The notes beneath the pieces were generated by a model. It did no database searches. It was not told the origin of the DNA and worked only from the letters and a program-made list of their open reading frames with translations. Below are positions 21,640 to 36,400 of a DNA stretch of 64,000 nt, piece after piece (position 1 is the first letter of the stretch; each line of letters begins with the position of its first letter). A program made the translations under genes and the position numbers. This DNA is from Carex sylvatica (lineage: Eukaryota > Streptophyta > Magnoliopsida > Poales > Cyperaceae): the NCBI GenBank assembly GCA_964058845.1, contig CAXKVR010000008.1, forward strand, positions 620,001-684,000, read 5' to 3'.

Positions 21640-22840
21640 GATTCAGCATCTACTGACAACCGACAAGTCATATTAGAACCAAGTACCGCCATTATGTTTC
21701 GGTACCACAGTAATCAATCTCAACACCTTTTCTTTTGGTCCAGAATTAGATCTCTTATGCTGCAGGTATTGCGATAGTGGAACCGATCCTTACAGCGTCT
21801 TATGTGTTAACATGTAGCTGTTCAATTGGAGCAAAACGAAGTGCTGGGTCTTAATGTTACGATTAAAACGTAGTTTCCTCTTGATGTGGGCTTGCTGGTA
21901 CCAAGTATGGGCTCAACTATAATTTATTTTTGGGCTTGATCCGTTAAAGGTCAACATCAATTAATAACTGGGCCTACTAAAAGAAAAATTGTAGATTACA
22001 TGCTGTGGTTTTATGATGTCAACATTCGAAGGGGTAATACTTAGTGGGCCTAAACCCAGTTTATTCATAATTGGGCTAACAATTTATGGGCCCAGTAAAT
22101 TTGCGCAGTTTCGCCCGACATGAAACTATATTATGCTGTATGCATATTTCAAGGGTATTTGTATAATTCTTTTTGAACTCGGTTGATCTGTATTTAAGAA
22201 GCATACCGCAATGATCAGGCTGGTTTTGTGGTCATATGGTGCATAGCCCTATAACTATTGGTGCGTTGAAGCACCATTAGTTAGAGCTAGACACAGCATT
22301 GAACATATCTGTTACATATCTCTATTTACTGTTTAGTCACTTCTCAAAGTAGCATTTGAAAAAAAAAAAAATTGACCATAAGCATCTATTATTTGATCAT
22401 GCACAATGGCACTTCTTATGAAAACATTTGAATTTACAAACAAAACATGTGTACCCAATACAAGAGGTTGCTGTCAAAACAAGTTAACATGAAAATACAA
22501 AAGCCAACAGCATGAAAGCTGCATTAGACATTTTCCTTCAGCAATAAGCACCAAATAGTGAAGTATATGGAGGAGATCAGGTCACTGCGTATAAAGAACA
22601 TAAGAATTTTTTTTTAAGGTTAAAGAACATAAGAAAATTATGTGTGTATATAAGATATTCAGATATCCCTGCATACTGTTTTTTCTAGAACTGTTTTCTG
22701 CACTGGAACGTCATTTTAATTAGTACCACATGTGACATGCATCTTCTCAACTAATATCAGCAATTCATTCAGCCAGCTGAATAATTAATTTGCTGTGATT
22801 TGTTACAGAAATAGAAATGTATGAAGGGGTTCTACAGTTC
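21595..22840. other. TA microsatellite and gene-free interval
   Basis: A 40-base TA run (21594-21635) is followed by DNA of more balanced composition. I find no exon with splice sites or recognisable protein. The last part should contain the 3' UTR and terminator region of the ARF gene. Confidence 0.45.
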
Positions 22841-22843
22841 CTG

Positions 22844-24990
<2,147 letters not shown>

Positions 24991-25497
24991 GGGAATATGT
25001 AATGAGGGGGTCTGACTGTGTAGGCTCTGCTTCAGGTCGAAGCAAGCCTTTCAACAAGTCAATGTTTAAAGAGGCACAATGTTCTGTTATTTTACTTATT
25101 TCATCTTAATTATTTCATCTTAATTATTTCATTTTTGTTTATTTTAAAGGGTTGTTAACATCCTATATTTTTGTATTACCCAAAATTTCTTTTAGTTTCT
25201 TTCAAATTCAAGTCCATCTTAACTTTTTTTTTCAAAATGAACTTCCATGTGCCTTTGCCACTAGTTCAAAGGCTGGTTCTTATGTTCTTCTTAACTTACA
25301 TTGATGTTTTTATTTTGTGAAAAGTTGTAAGAAATATACAGCATAAAAATTGTGTCAAACGCAGTACAACTAACAGACCAATCAGCATAACAGACATGTA
25401 AATCTTCATATTCATCAGATTTTGCAAGTATAAACAAATGAATATATGAGACTGAAGGTATATACCTAATTAATAGTTCAAATATAAATACCCAGTA

Positions 25498-25530
<33 letters not shown>

Positions 25531-25771
25531 ACGCCACAAGACTCTGCAAGTATAAACACACCTCGCAGTTAAAAGTGTAAAGATAATAACCCAATACAAA
25601 TATGTTCCAGCAAAGATATAAATATCTAGCGATATTTATCAAGTGCAAGAACCCTCATGTGGGGCATCGACGTGGAATTTTTTTTCCCTTCTTTGCTTTT
25701 GAAATGCGAAGGCTAATTTGTTAAAGTAATAAATAAAATTAGAAGGACGAATATAGAGATTGAAAATTAGA
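24991..25771. other. Gene-free interval upstream of ARF
   Basis: It contains a triplet microsatellite (ATT repeats, about 25498-25527) and a short tandem TTATTTCATCTTAA repeat near 25095-25130. I see no gene. Confidence 0.5.
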
Positions 25772-25779
25772 ATATTTTT

Positions 25780-26532
25780 GAAGGTTCTAAATAGCAATTA
25801 TAGCGGCATAGCAGGGAGACCAAAAAAAAAAAAAGCTATAGCGAAAGTTATCATGCATAGCGTTTTTTCTTTTTCAAATTTTTTATTCTATATTTCTACT
25901 AATATCAACATAATCAATATTGGAGAATTGAGGCAACAACTAAATAACAACTAATATAAGTCTATATTTTTTTATCAATTACGCAAATAAGAAGAAGAAA
26001 AAATTCTAAAAAGTAACATTATTTAATAATTCATACTTCATAGTATTACATATTATAATAGACGAAGAGTAATTAATTTTATAAGTAAATAAAGTCAGTA
26101 TAAATATTTAAATATTTTATATATTATAATAATAATCAAACTCAGCTTTCAATTGAAACGAACGATAATAATTTTACAAATGAATACTATACGAAGAGCA
26201 ATCAAAAGGAAGAATTAATATTTAATTATTTCTCGATATAGAGTGAGAGAATAAATCACAAATAAAAACAAAAGCATATAGTTTGGTTTAGCATACTTAT
26301 TGTAGAATACCATGTAGCATTAGAAATATGAATAGAAGTACAGAAGCTCATATAAATTGAAAAAAAAAAAAAATCATGTAGCATAGCGATAGCAATAGCG
26401 CGTTGCACATAGCAATAATAACGGTCGTAACTGAGTTGGCACAATTTTATCTCATAGCTTAGCATTTATGGTCCCGAAAAACTATAGCGTAGCTATAGCT
26501 AGCGCCGCTATAACTAGTTATTTAGAACACTG
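25780..26532. mobile_element. Non-autonomous hAT-type element with 8-bp target duplication
   Basis: The ends are GAAGGTTCTAAATAGC on the left and the complement of CAGTGTTCTAAATAACTAG on the right. Directly outside both lies ATATTTTT (25772-25779 and 26533-26540). An exact 8-bp duplication with ends of the CAGTG/CAGGG-TTCTAAATA type indicates a hAT-superfamily transposon. Subterminal CTATAGC and GCGGC motifs occur near both ends. There is no transposase frame in the 753 bp. Confidence 0.75.
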
Positions 26533-26540
26533 ATATTTTT

Positions 26541-27473
26541 AGACACTCTCAATAATTAAATAGAACACCCGTTCTGCAAAATTGGATCCTGCATGAGGGA
26601 GAATAGCACAATTATCTTAAACATCTCACATATATTAGTGAAATATCAATTCTACTGCAAGTTTATTTCATATATAATTCGACAATGTTACGGTAACAAC
26701 AATTTTTTTTTTTTTGGTTGAATTCTATTTTATTTATTCATTCTCTTCTTATCTTTTTCTTGTTGATTTTTTTTCTGTTTTCTAATTTTTTTTATCATAA
26801 GAACTGAAGATGATAATGACTCAATTTTTCTTGTTGAAATTTTTTTTCTCTTGTTTCCTTTATCAGTGCTTCAGGCCCAAGGATCTTTCCATAGAGCTTC
26901 AGGCCTAAGGATCTCCCCAGAGAGCTTCCTTGCTCAAAATATTTTACTTAGTTGAAGGACTAAGCTGAAACTTTCTATATCATTATTAAAAACATATTAC
27001 ATTTTCTTCTTATGTATTTTGTTTTCCTTTTTCCTTTCTTTTCCTTCTGTCTACAACTTTTGTAAAATTTGACACTGTCGGGATCCGTATCAATTGAATA
27101 TGAAGACTTGACCTCCACGTTTCTTGTCAAAAAAAAAAAAACATATTACATGATTTAATATAATAATATATAGCAGGTCCTGGCTTAACAAAATTCTAAG
27201 CATATAGAGAAATATATTCGTAAAATTCATGGATATTAATACAGGATTGGAGGCGTGTCAACTGTCAAGATTGTTATGCATAAATTGCACATAATAGTTT
27301 TTTTTTTTTTTTGATAAAAAGTAGCAGCAGCTACCTGTTTATGTTTTCATAAAAAAAAAAAAAAAAAACACAGCACATACAATATCATGAAATTTTTGTT
27401 CGTATCTCAAGAAAAAAATTTACAAATCTGCCCTCGATTTTTTTTTAAAGTTCTCAAACTGCTAGTTTTTTCG
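26541..27473. other. Gene-free interval with homopolymers
   Basis: T- and A-tracts recur. A 35-bp unit around GCTTCAGGCC-AAGGATCT is tandemly duplicated at 26868-26930. I see no gene. Confidence 0.5.
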
Positions 27474-27777
27474 GAACATCGATGTTTTTGCATTGAAACA
27501 TCAATGCACTTGTACTGGAATTAACTAGGTACATTGTCAATATTTTTTCAATAAAACATTGATGCACTTGTGTGGGATTAACCAGGGTATAAAAACATCA
27601 GTGTGTCATCAATGTTTTTACAATAAAACTCCATACACTTGTGCTGAGATTAATCATGGTATAAAATATCGGCGTGTCATTGATGTTTTTACAATAATAC
27701 ATCGATGCACTTGTGTTGGTATTAATTATGGTAAAACATCAGCACGTCATTGATGTTTTTACAATAAAACATCAATA
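27474..27777. repeat. Minisatellite, about 72-bp unit, four to five copies
   Basis: The phrase GATGTTTTTACAATAAAACA or a near variant recurs at about 27481, 27537, 27611, 27682 and 27752. It is followed by TGCACTTGTG, a GGGATTAA block and GTGTCATTGATG. Spacing is 56, 74, 71 and 70 bases. Each unit holds a small internal inverted repeat (CATTGATGTTTT against AAAACATCRATG). Confidence 0.8.
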
Positions 27778-30419
27778 TATTGTTCTAAACTTTAAACAAT
27801 CGTAAGTGTTGGTAGAAAACTTTAATTTGAGTGTTTGATGACAATTTGGAAAACTCAAAAAGAGACGGAGGGCCCAAAATCTGAGGCATAAGCCTTTAGA
27901 CTTCGAAGGAATCAGAATTGCAAAACGAAAAACGTAGTTTAGAGTCTCAAAATTTCAGTTGAAGTTGTTTCTGATTTTACGATCTGTTAATTATTCATTC
28001 AAAAATTATTTTACAACAATAAACACTTTAAAATTTAGTATCAATATTACAAATTAAAATGAGCATCATTTACTTCTTTTTTTACTTGAACTAATACAGT
28101 GTTTTTATTTTGTTTTGTCATTTAGTCAGGATTATATATTGTGATGTTGATATTTATCATTAAAAAAAGTTTATTGATGGACAATTTTACTCCTCAATTA
28201 ATCATCCATCCATATGCTATTTGTTTCAAGGGTAGATTTGTAATATATTTTTTTCTCGAGAAAATAAAAATGTAAAAGCCTCACAACCAATGTTGGTATC
28301 TTTGTTGGTATCTATTCAATCAAGATACCAACGATATATATTCTTAGGGCATTCATCAAGTATTTTATTCAGGGTTCTAAATAGTACGCTATAATGTTAC
28401 TATAGCATTATCAGACTATAAAAGCTATAGTGTTATCAGCATTATATGAACATAGCGTTGTTTTTTTAGTCGTTCCCGTTATGACTTGATAAATGCTATT
28501 TAAACTTTTGATTTTAGTAAATTAACAAAAAAAAAAATTCAGCACAACTGCGCCAAAGCAAAATGTCCCTTTTCCAATGAAAACAGCGGTTTTGGTGATT
28601 GCAGATGATAGTTACCTTGGACCCACGAAGTATTTGTTAATTATCTGATACAATTATAGGTAAAATTAATGGTCAGATCTAAATTCCTTATAAATATAAC
28701 AAAAAATGACGAATCAATTTTTGTAGGGAATGCTAAAAAGTGTTTTATCTGTACTCCGTAGACGGAATTCTATTTTAGTTCGGCGATACATCTTAATGTA
28801 CTTTCATTTGTCAATACCAAATAAATAAAAAATTAAGAAAGGGGGCCGGGACACCCCACCGGTATCAATCTAGTACGATTTTAGATAGATTTAATTGAAA
28901 AATATACAATCTAGTACAGGAAAAAAAAAAAGGATCCACTCTGAATGCATGTTTTCAAGTAAAGATTTGAGGTGAAGTTATCCATCTCTTTATCCGATCT
29001 AAAATTTAGAGTGGAGCACGCATGCATGCATTTATTTAAAAATGTTCAATACTATGAATCCATAAGAAGTATGTGGAATATAATGCATTATTTACAAGGG
29101 CTAACCCGAACAATCCACGAACTAAAACCACCTGCTGTTGTTTCTTTCCCGTTCGATCCTGATTGGACAATTGGAATTCTCAAATAGTCTGGACTTGTAA
29201 ATGCACATTGGCGGGCCCATGAACCACATTTAAACCGTAATATAGGAGTTTGTATCCATCAATTTAGTTTGCTTTTTATTTGAAGTAAACATTTTAACAG
29301 ATGAGCGATCAAATGAATTAAATTGAGTTTACCTTCTTCTGCTTAGTAATGTAATAGACTCTAGGGGTGTCAAACAAAAACTCTTTTAACCCTATACCTG
29401 ATCCGTATTATATTCGTTAAAACGAGTATGAACAAGAATTTTTTTGGTAAGAAAAACATTTTGTTAGCTTATCAGATAAGCTAAGCGTACACTTAAAAGC
29501 TCTTTTGTATCTATTACTCAATAGAATAATTGATAAATATTAAATTACATATGATATATGATATTTTTTTTATTTATACATATAACTATATAGTTTTAGT
29601 TATATTTTTTGTTATTATGATTATAATGATTTACAATAATTTATATTTTTTTATTTTTAAGTAATTTATGATAAAATTAATTTATCCCACATTTTATATT
29701 ATTTTTTAATTAGTAATTTATGATAAAATTGAATTATACAATATTTTATATCATTATATTTGAAATTTGATTAATAATTTAACGAATAAGGCTACTTCAA
29801 ATGGGTATGAAATTAAGTTCTTATCCACAACGTTCCAAAACCCCCTCAGGAATCTCTGGCTCTGATGTGGAGTCTGTTATGTGGCTCTCAAACCAGCATT
29901 TATCAGAAAGTATATTTTTGTATGTTGGTGTTGCAACTAATCAATAACACCATTAAAGAAGCCGTACAACATAATCAACATTTGAAACATTGGGATTCTA
30001 TTGACTAGTCAACTAAATTAAACGATGCTAACGAGTCTGATCACTACAACTCTAAAAAGAAAAAGAAAAAAAACAATGATAATGGTTCTGCTAACACTCA
30101 CTGCCGCCTAGTTTGGCCATTATACACCCCAACCCCTCTTGCTTATACCTATACAACAACACAGTAAATCTCTAAACCTCTCCATTTTTTTCTCCCTTCA
30201 AAATCTGGGGCAAAGCGATTAACTGAACTGAACTGAGTGCTATAAACGAAGAATGAAGGAGAGAACTAAATAAATAAAAAGAACAACACGAACCAATTTT
30301 CCAACTCGGATGGAGTTTCTCGAGAATGGACTGATGCTTTTCTTTGGTTAGGCTTATTGTAATCAATTATTGAGAATTTGAAATTTCTAGGTCAGAGTGA
30401 GAGAGGGAGAACTTTTGGT
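27778..30419. other. Gene-free interval downstream of the DNA glycosylase
   Basis: It includes a fragment at 28368-28505 beginning CAGGGTTCTAAATAGTACGC, related to the hAT-type element at 25780. The rest is AT-rich without recognisable exons. The stretch next to 30419 should contain the 3' UTR of the glycosylase gene. Confidence 0.45.
28368..28505. mobile_element. Short hAT-type element or fragment
   Basis: The left end CAGGGTTCTAAATAGTACGC matches the terminus type of the element at 25780, and GCTATAGTG/CTATAAAAGC motifs follow. The likely right end (AATGCTATTTAAAC) is diverged. I could not find a target duplication. Confidence 0.4.
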
Positions 30420-33400
30420 CTACTCGTCATCTTTAGCTGCGGCTGATTTTTTACCATTTCTGGTTAATTTACTTGCTGGGAAGTGGAGTCGCGCATAGAG
30501 GGGCCTTGGTGCCCTTGAAGTTCTGTCAAATCCTCGCACACATACAAATCCTGCATTCATTGTTCCAAATAATTAGAGAAATAAATGTCCATGAAGATAA
30601 GCGCTTACTTTTTACTAGACCTCAGTAACTCAGTAAATCAAGAGTGAGAAAATTGGGTAGTGACCAAACACTAATGGTTTGGGCTGACTTTGTCTTTCTT
30701 TTCTTCAGTTCTATTTGTCTAAATAAAAAATATATAATATTTGAATAAAAGCAGAACAAAGGGCATACCTCTCCAGAAGCAGTGTTGAATTTCTTCAGTT
30801 GATAGGCCTAAGAAAAAACATCCATGTAGAAAAACAAAAAAAAATAGTACATTTTAGTGTCATAATTTAACTAAAACATCAATAGATACTTAAAAGCAAT
30901 CAGGTATTAGATATACCCTTGAAAATGGTTGGGATTGATGTGCCAAAATAAACCGTTCTCCTAGGAAGGTTCCAGATCCAAGCTCTCGATATATCTACTG
31001 GAACACGGCTCGTCTCATGATCAGCAAACATCTATCAAATTACATTAATTGTGACTCTTGGTTATCTACTAATCCAGTGCCAACAAATATATAAAAGTGT
31101 CATTCTTTTTTAGTTGAATTTTACCTCATTTACTTGAAAGTAGGTCCCATTGAGAGGGAAGCTTCCTCTCATTGCTGTCCGGCATGGTATCTGTTTATTT
31201 GTCAAAGTCCTCATACTTATAAACAGAAAATAAAATACAAAAATACAACACTTCTAAGTTCTAATATATTAGCACCCCAAGAAACTTTGCACTATTTTTT
31301 TCTTTTTATATCCTTAAATAAATCCTCCAGCTAATTGAGTATTATCAAATAATCAGGGACTAAGAAACAACTTATTTCCCTCTGTGTTGCCTATTGGTTT
31401 TATTAATTCTCAAATGAGAAGTAGAACCTTGAACACTCTTTGTTTGTTTATACTATGACAAAAAAATCTAAAAATAAGTTGTAATAACTCACCAGGATTG
31501 TCCCGCGAACTATTCTACTCCTTGCTTCTTTTATGCTTGCACATCTGGCACAAGCTTCATTGTCACATAGTTCATCCACATCTTGAGAGATGCAAAGTGA
31601 CTTTGGTGGCTCAGTTGACATGGCAGTTTCTCCTGGAGTCCATATTGAGAGAAGATATGGGCTTGGGTCATCAGGTTCTCTTGGTTCAAACTGTAAAATT
31701 GTTTAAACCAGTTAGTTCTCTGTTCTTACAAGAAAATATACCTTCTAGAGCTTATTGTTAGTAAACATACCCCATGCAAGAGTGTATGGTTATCAGGAAG
31801 CTCATACCTGAAAGGGACAGAAAAAGGAAGAGATAGATGTCAATAATATTAAAAAAGCTGTTGAAAAGTTCACAGTACGCGTATTAACAATGCACCATTT
31901 TTTTTTTGTTCTTTTTCTTGTTAATATAATTTACCGAGAGCTTATGGTTTCTATACAGTACTTGCAGATATTTGATATTTACAGGAATAAAAAAAAAAAA
32001 AAAACACAAGCCAAGCCTGTTTTCTTGTGGCATTTAACTAAACCAGAGTTAACGAAAAACTTATTTAAATAAGAACATACACTTGATGCTCAGTTCTAAG
32101 GCGGCTAATGTTCTTCAGCTTAGGCACTGGTAATGAGGCTGCCTCAGGAGAAATCGCCACCACAGCCTTTGACATGTCAGCCTCTTCAATCTCCAAATTA
32201 TTCGCCTGGATATAATTTTTGAGATTCTGTGTGAACTCCTTGAAATCTAATTTAATAACAGGTATCTCGTCAGGGTCATCCTCCAAGAAGGCATCCTCTA
32301 TTGCGCCAATCTCCTTCTCAGCAACAGGTTCTGGTTCTGGTTCTGGTTCAGGTTCAGGTGAGGCAGGTTCCTCGATAATAGGCTCATTACAAGTTTGGGT
32401 TTGGGTTGGAGTTAGAGTAGGATTTGAGACCCGCGGTTGGAGCAGTGATTGCGGTTGGTTTGTGAAGGAAAGATTTACAGGGGTAAGATATGGGAAGGGG
32501 ACGGGAAAGGAAGAAGACGAAGTAGAGGATCCTTCAATTTGAGGTGGTGGGGCACGTGATGGGAATGGAGGATGGAGATTGGTTGAGGTGGAGGGGCCTG
32601 CAGGTAATGCTGCAGCAGTCATACCTTTTTCTTCTGGGGCAGGAAGGGCTAGCCTTGCACTATATCATGTATTATTTTGTAATTAGTTCTTTATGGCACT
32701 TTCTCAAGTTAAAAAATAAGATGATTATGTCTGACTACTTCTATCAAAAAGAAGGAAACACAAGTTACCTGGCAAATGCACTTGCAAAATGCTTGCACTC
32801 GGCTCTCATGGGACATGCATTACAATTTGGCTTGCTCTTAGTACAGAATACCTGATAAAACATATGCAGAGAATAAGCCAGTAAATTTTTAAACGTAACA
32901 GAATAGTCTACAATAGCAAGTTAACAGGAATCACCTTTCCAAATGTTATCATCTGATAATGCAATTCATATCTGTGTCAGAAGCGTAGAAAAGTTAGTCG
33001 GAAAAAACATTAAGCAAAAGTCTCTAGTAAAAGCAATGATTCAAGTAATTATTACAATGTTCTTTGATCAAGTTTGCATAGCCGAGGCCAGAGGAACTTC
33101 TGAATGTTCTCTAGTATAGGGTACCTTCAAAATCCAACACATAAGTTAAGCTTTGAGTTCCACATATAAGATCCTTGGTAAACCAGCAGGAGAAATCTTT
33201 CTTTCTTTATTTTTTTTTGGTGCAGAAGGACACTCAATTTAAAAATAAGATCCATGGTAAAATGGGTTCTGTTTTTAGAGATAGATAGAGAAAAGGAGAT
33301 CTAGAGAGAAGAGAATAGCAGCGGATTTTGAATTTTAGTAAAATAGATCACAAAACCATATTGTTGACGACCCCATTTTATCAACAACAAAAAAAAAAAA

Positions 33401-36400
33401 AAAAAAAAACCAATTCGGCGACCCAGGTAAATTAACTGACTACTTCAAAAGCCAACACATAAATTGCAGATGATCAAATTGATTTATTGTGTAAAGGTAA
33501 AATCTACTTACATTTCTAGCAGATGCAGCTGAAGGGACTCCGGAAGAGGCTGGAGTGGGACCCATCCCAATCTCACACATATGCGGCCAACATTAGTATC
33601 AACCTTTAGAACAAAGAAAATTATACATAGATAGTTCATGAACAAAAGGATATTCTTCAGGGAAAAGAGGAAAACCATAAGCAAATAAAAAAACCAGAAT
33701 AGTGTCTCACTGGAAAAGCCATATGGTGTAGAGTCAACAGACGAACACACTCAACACTCTTAAGTCCAAGGCCCCTTATGCTTAGGAGATAATCCCTGGA
33801 GGAAAAAGGTTTGTTACATGAGGAATTGTTTATGAATGTTCGTAATGCCTCAAAGAATATAACTATTAGATTGAACTCACTTTGCTTTGTCAGGATCAAC
33901 ATCACGCAGCCATTCTAAGTCGATGCTGCCATGATCGTTCTCAATTCTGTCAAGAAAAGCCTGCATAAAATATATAGAGCATACTGTAGTTATGCATCTT
34001 TATAATTAGGTTTAGCTAATTATAATATATGCTCGGTGGGTTAATTCTCATATATTGATGCTTTATATTACAGCAACAGGAAAAGAAAGAAAACAACAAA
34101 AATCATATTAACAATCTGTCAGATCATACCTTAATTCTCTCAGCAAGCATGTTATTCATGCCACGCTCTCTGATGGCGTCAGACAGCTCACTCACACTAG
34201 CATTTTTCAAAGCCTCATAATCAAGAGAATCTGTGGTCTTGTAAGTCCTTTCCTTTTTGACCCCATCAGGAAGAACTCCTTTTCTCAAACTATCCCAATC
34301 AAAGTTATTCTTCCCTTTACCACTTGCTCCTTTTCCTTTCCTACTCTTGCTGCTAACCCCTTCATCTATTACTGTGCCATCCAATGCCTTCGTCATATTG
34401 GATTGTTTCCCCTGCACAGTATCTGAGGAGACCTTCGAGTGTTTATTGTTGTTAGCATTTGGGGTATATTGCAGATTGGAAGCACTTGGGATACTTTGAA
34501 CTTGTTGTTGAGTTTGCTGGACTGGAGGTTGAGAGGATTCTACATGGTACATTTTCTTTTCCTCTTGTACCGGGATGTAGCCATGGGTTTTACCTGATGT
34601 TGTAGTTATTTTGATCATGGGGGTTGTTGGTTCTTGGGCCCGGCTATTATTCATAGCAGGAGCAGCTGAAGATGGATAAACCCCATTCTGAGCATTATTT
34701 AATGTAGATGAAGTGCCGGAATAAATATTCCAGTTTTGAGGATAAAACTGAGAGATGTTGGAAGAAGAACAAAGGTCAGCAGTCTCCTTATTCAAATCTT
34801 GGGAAAAGTCAACCCCATTTGACTCGGCCATCCTCAATAACTGTGTGTACGATGTTGGGCGGGTACCAACAGGTAAAGATGCATTTCCAGCATGCCCATC
34901 TGCACTGTAATTCCCAAGCAAACCCAAACCAGTAAGGTTTTGTTCTCCTGGCTGGAACAGATAGTCTGGTGAGCTCTGATTTGATACTACCGAGTTCTGT
35001 GAAGAAACAACACTTTCAGATGTCGGATCGTCACTAGAAGAGTTTATGACAAGACCTGGCCCACTGTCAGGTGACCCTGTCATCTTCTTCTCAGGAGAAC
35101 TACCAGGACACTTTGTTGTACTGCCCTGGGATTCATTGCTGTCTTTTTCTTCTGAGGTCACCTGAGAGCCAATGTCGGTGAAATCTTCTATTATGACCTC
35201 TCTCTGGCGGTGCCATTTTGTCAGGTTAATGAGGTCTCTGGCATAGGGGTTGGTGTTGCGAGGTCTACTGACAATGAGCGTAGATTCTCTGGGTTGAGAG
35301 TTTTGGAGCTGCGTCTTTAGGGGGTACTTAGCAACCAGAGCCATGAAAGCCGAGCTGATGTGAAGATAGTATCAGCATATTCTTTGTTCATCAAACAAGA
35401 AATTATCATAATATAGTTGCAAAGGTACAATTCTAACAAAGTAACATGCAATGTTATGGTTATGCTTTTTTATTTCACATTTAGGGTATCAATTATCAAC
35501 CAATGCGAAAATAGGAGGTTTAACCATTGCAGGATGTATTTTAATAAGTTAAAAGCAGAAATCTTACCTTGAAAGATGGTCAGACACATTTTGTGTAAGA
35601 AAGACACCCACGACAGAGTCAACAACAGATCCTTTCCATGGAGAGAAGCGCCGATCACCTGCATAGGGGATCAAAGTTCAGAAATAAACTATAATTAATA
35701 AAGAAATATATGAACCGAAGGTGATTATGCATGTCTTCCATGAGATGTAAAGACTGAAGTAACGGACATGCATGCATAGAAAGGGTAATGGCACTGCAAC
35801 TGTACCAGTTGACTAGTGTCCTTTCTTTTACTTTTTTATTTTCTTTACAAGGTCAGATCTGCCTTTAAATGTTACTTGTTGTTTCACCTTTGCTGTGCCA
35901 TTTTCAAGTATGATGTTGATGTATGAACAAAATGGTTCAATCTACAAGGAAAAATATTACTGTAGCATATGCAAAATATTACAGTAAATAGTAAACTGTT
36001 AAGCTATAATTACAGGTGATTTTGTGGTTGGTGATCAATCTCATTGCCAGGAGAGGTATTTAAGTGAAAAAATATTACCTTGAACAAGATGCATCCTAGC
36101 AATAAATGAATCAACCCATCCACAGAATATTACAGTACATAGGAAACTGTTAAACTAAAATGACAGGTGATTTTGTGGTTGGTGATCAATCTCATTGCTA
36201 GAAGTATTTAAGTGGAAAAAAAAAAATACCTTGAACAAGATGCATCCTAGCAATAAATGAATCAACCCGTCCACGAAAAACCTCTCTCTCAGCCTCCATC
36301 ACTTTCTCATCCTTCTCATTAACAGCCTCAATTCCGTCTTTCATCTCCTTGCCCATTAACAAATTCCAAACTTGGCTTGTTACAGGATCCAGATTCACCT

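Noticed and set aside
28972..29187. 71-residue plus-strand frame with a protein-like composition
   Set aside because: No recognisable family, no supporting exons or promoter, and a length compatible with chance.
35974..36275. Assembly error as the source of the tandem duplication
   Set aside because: The two copies differ at several positions (for example AGTAAATAG against AGTACATAG, and CCCATCC against CCCGTCC), which argues for a real, older duplication.
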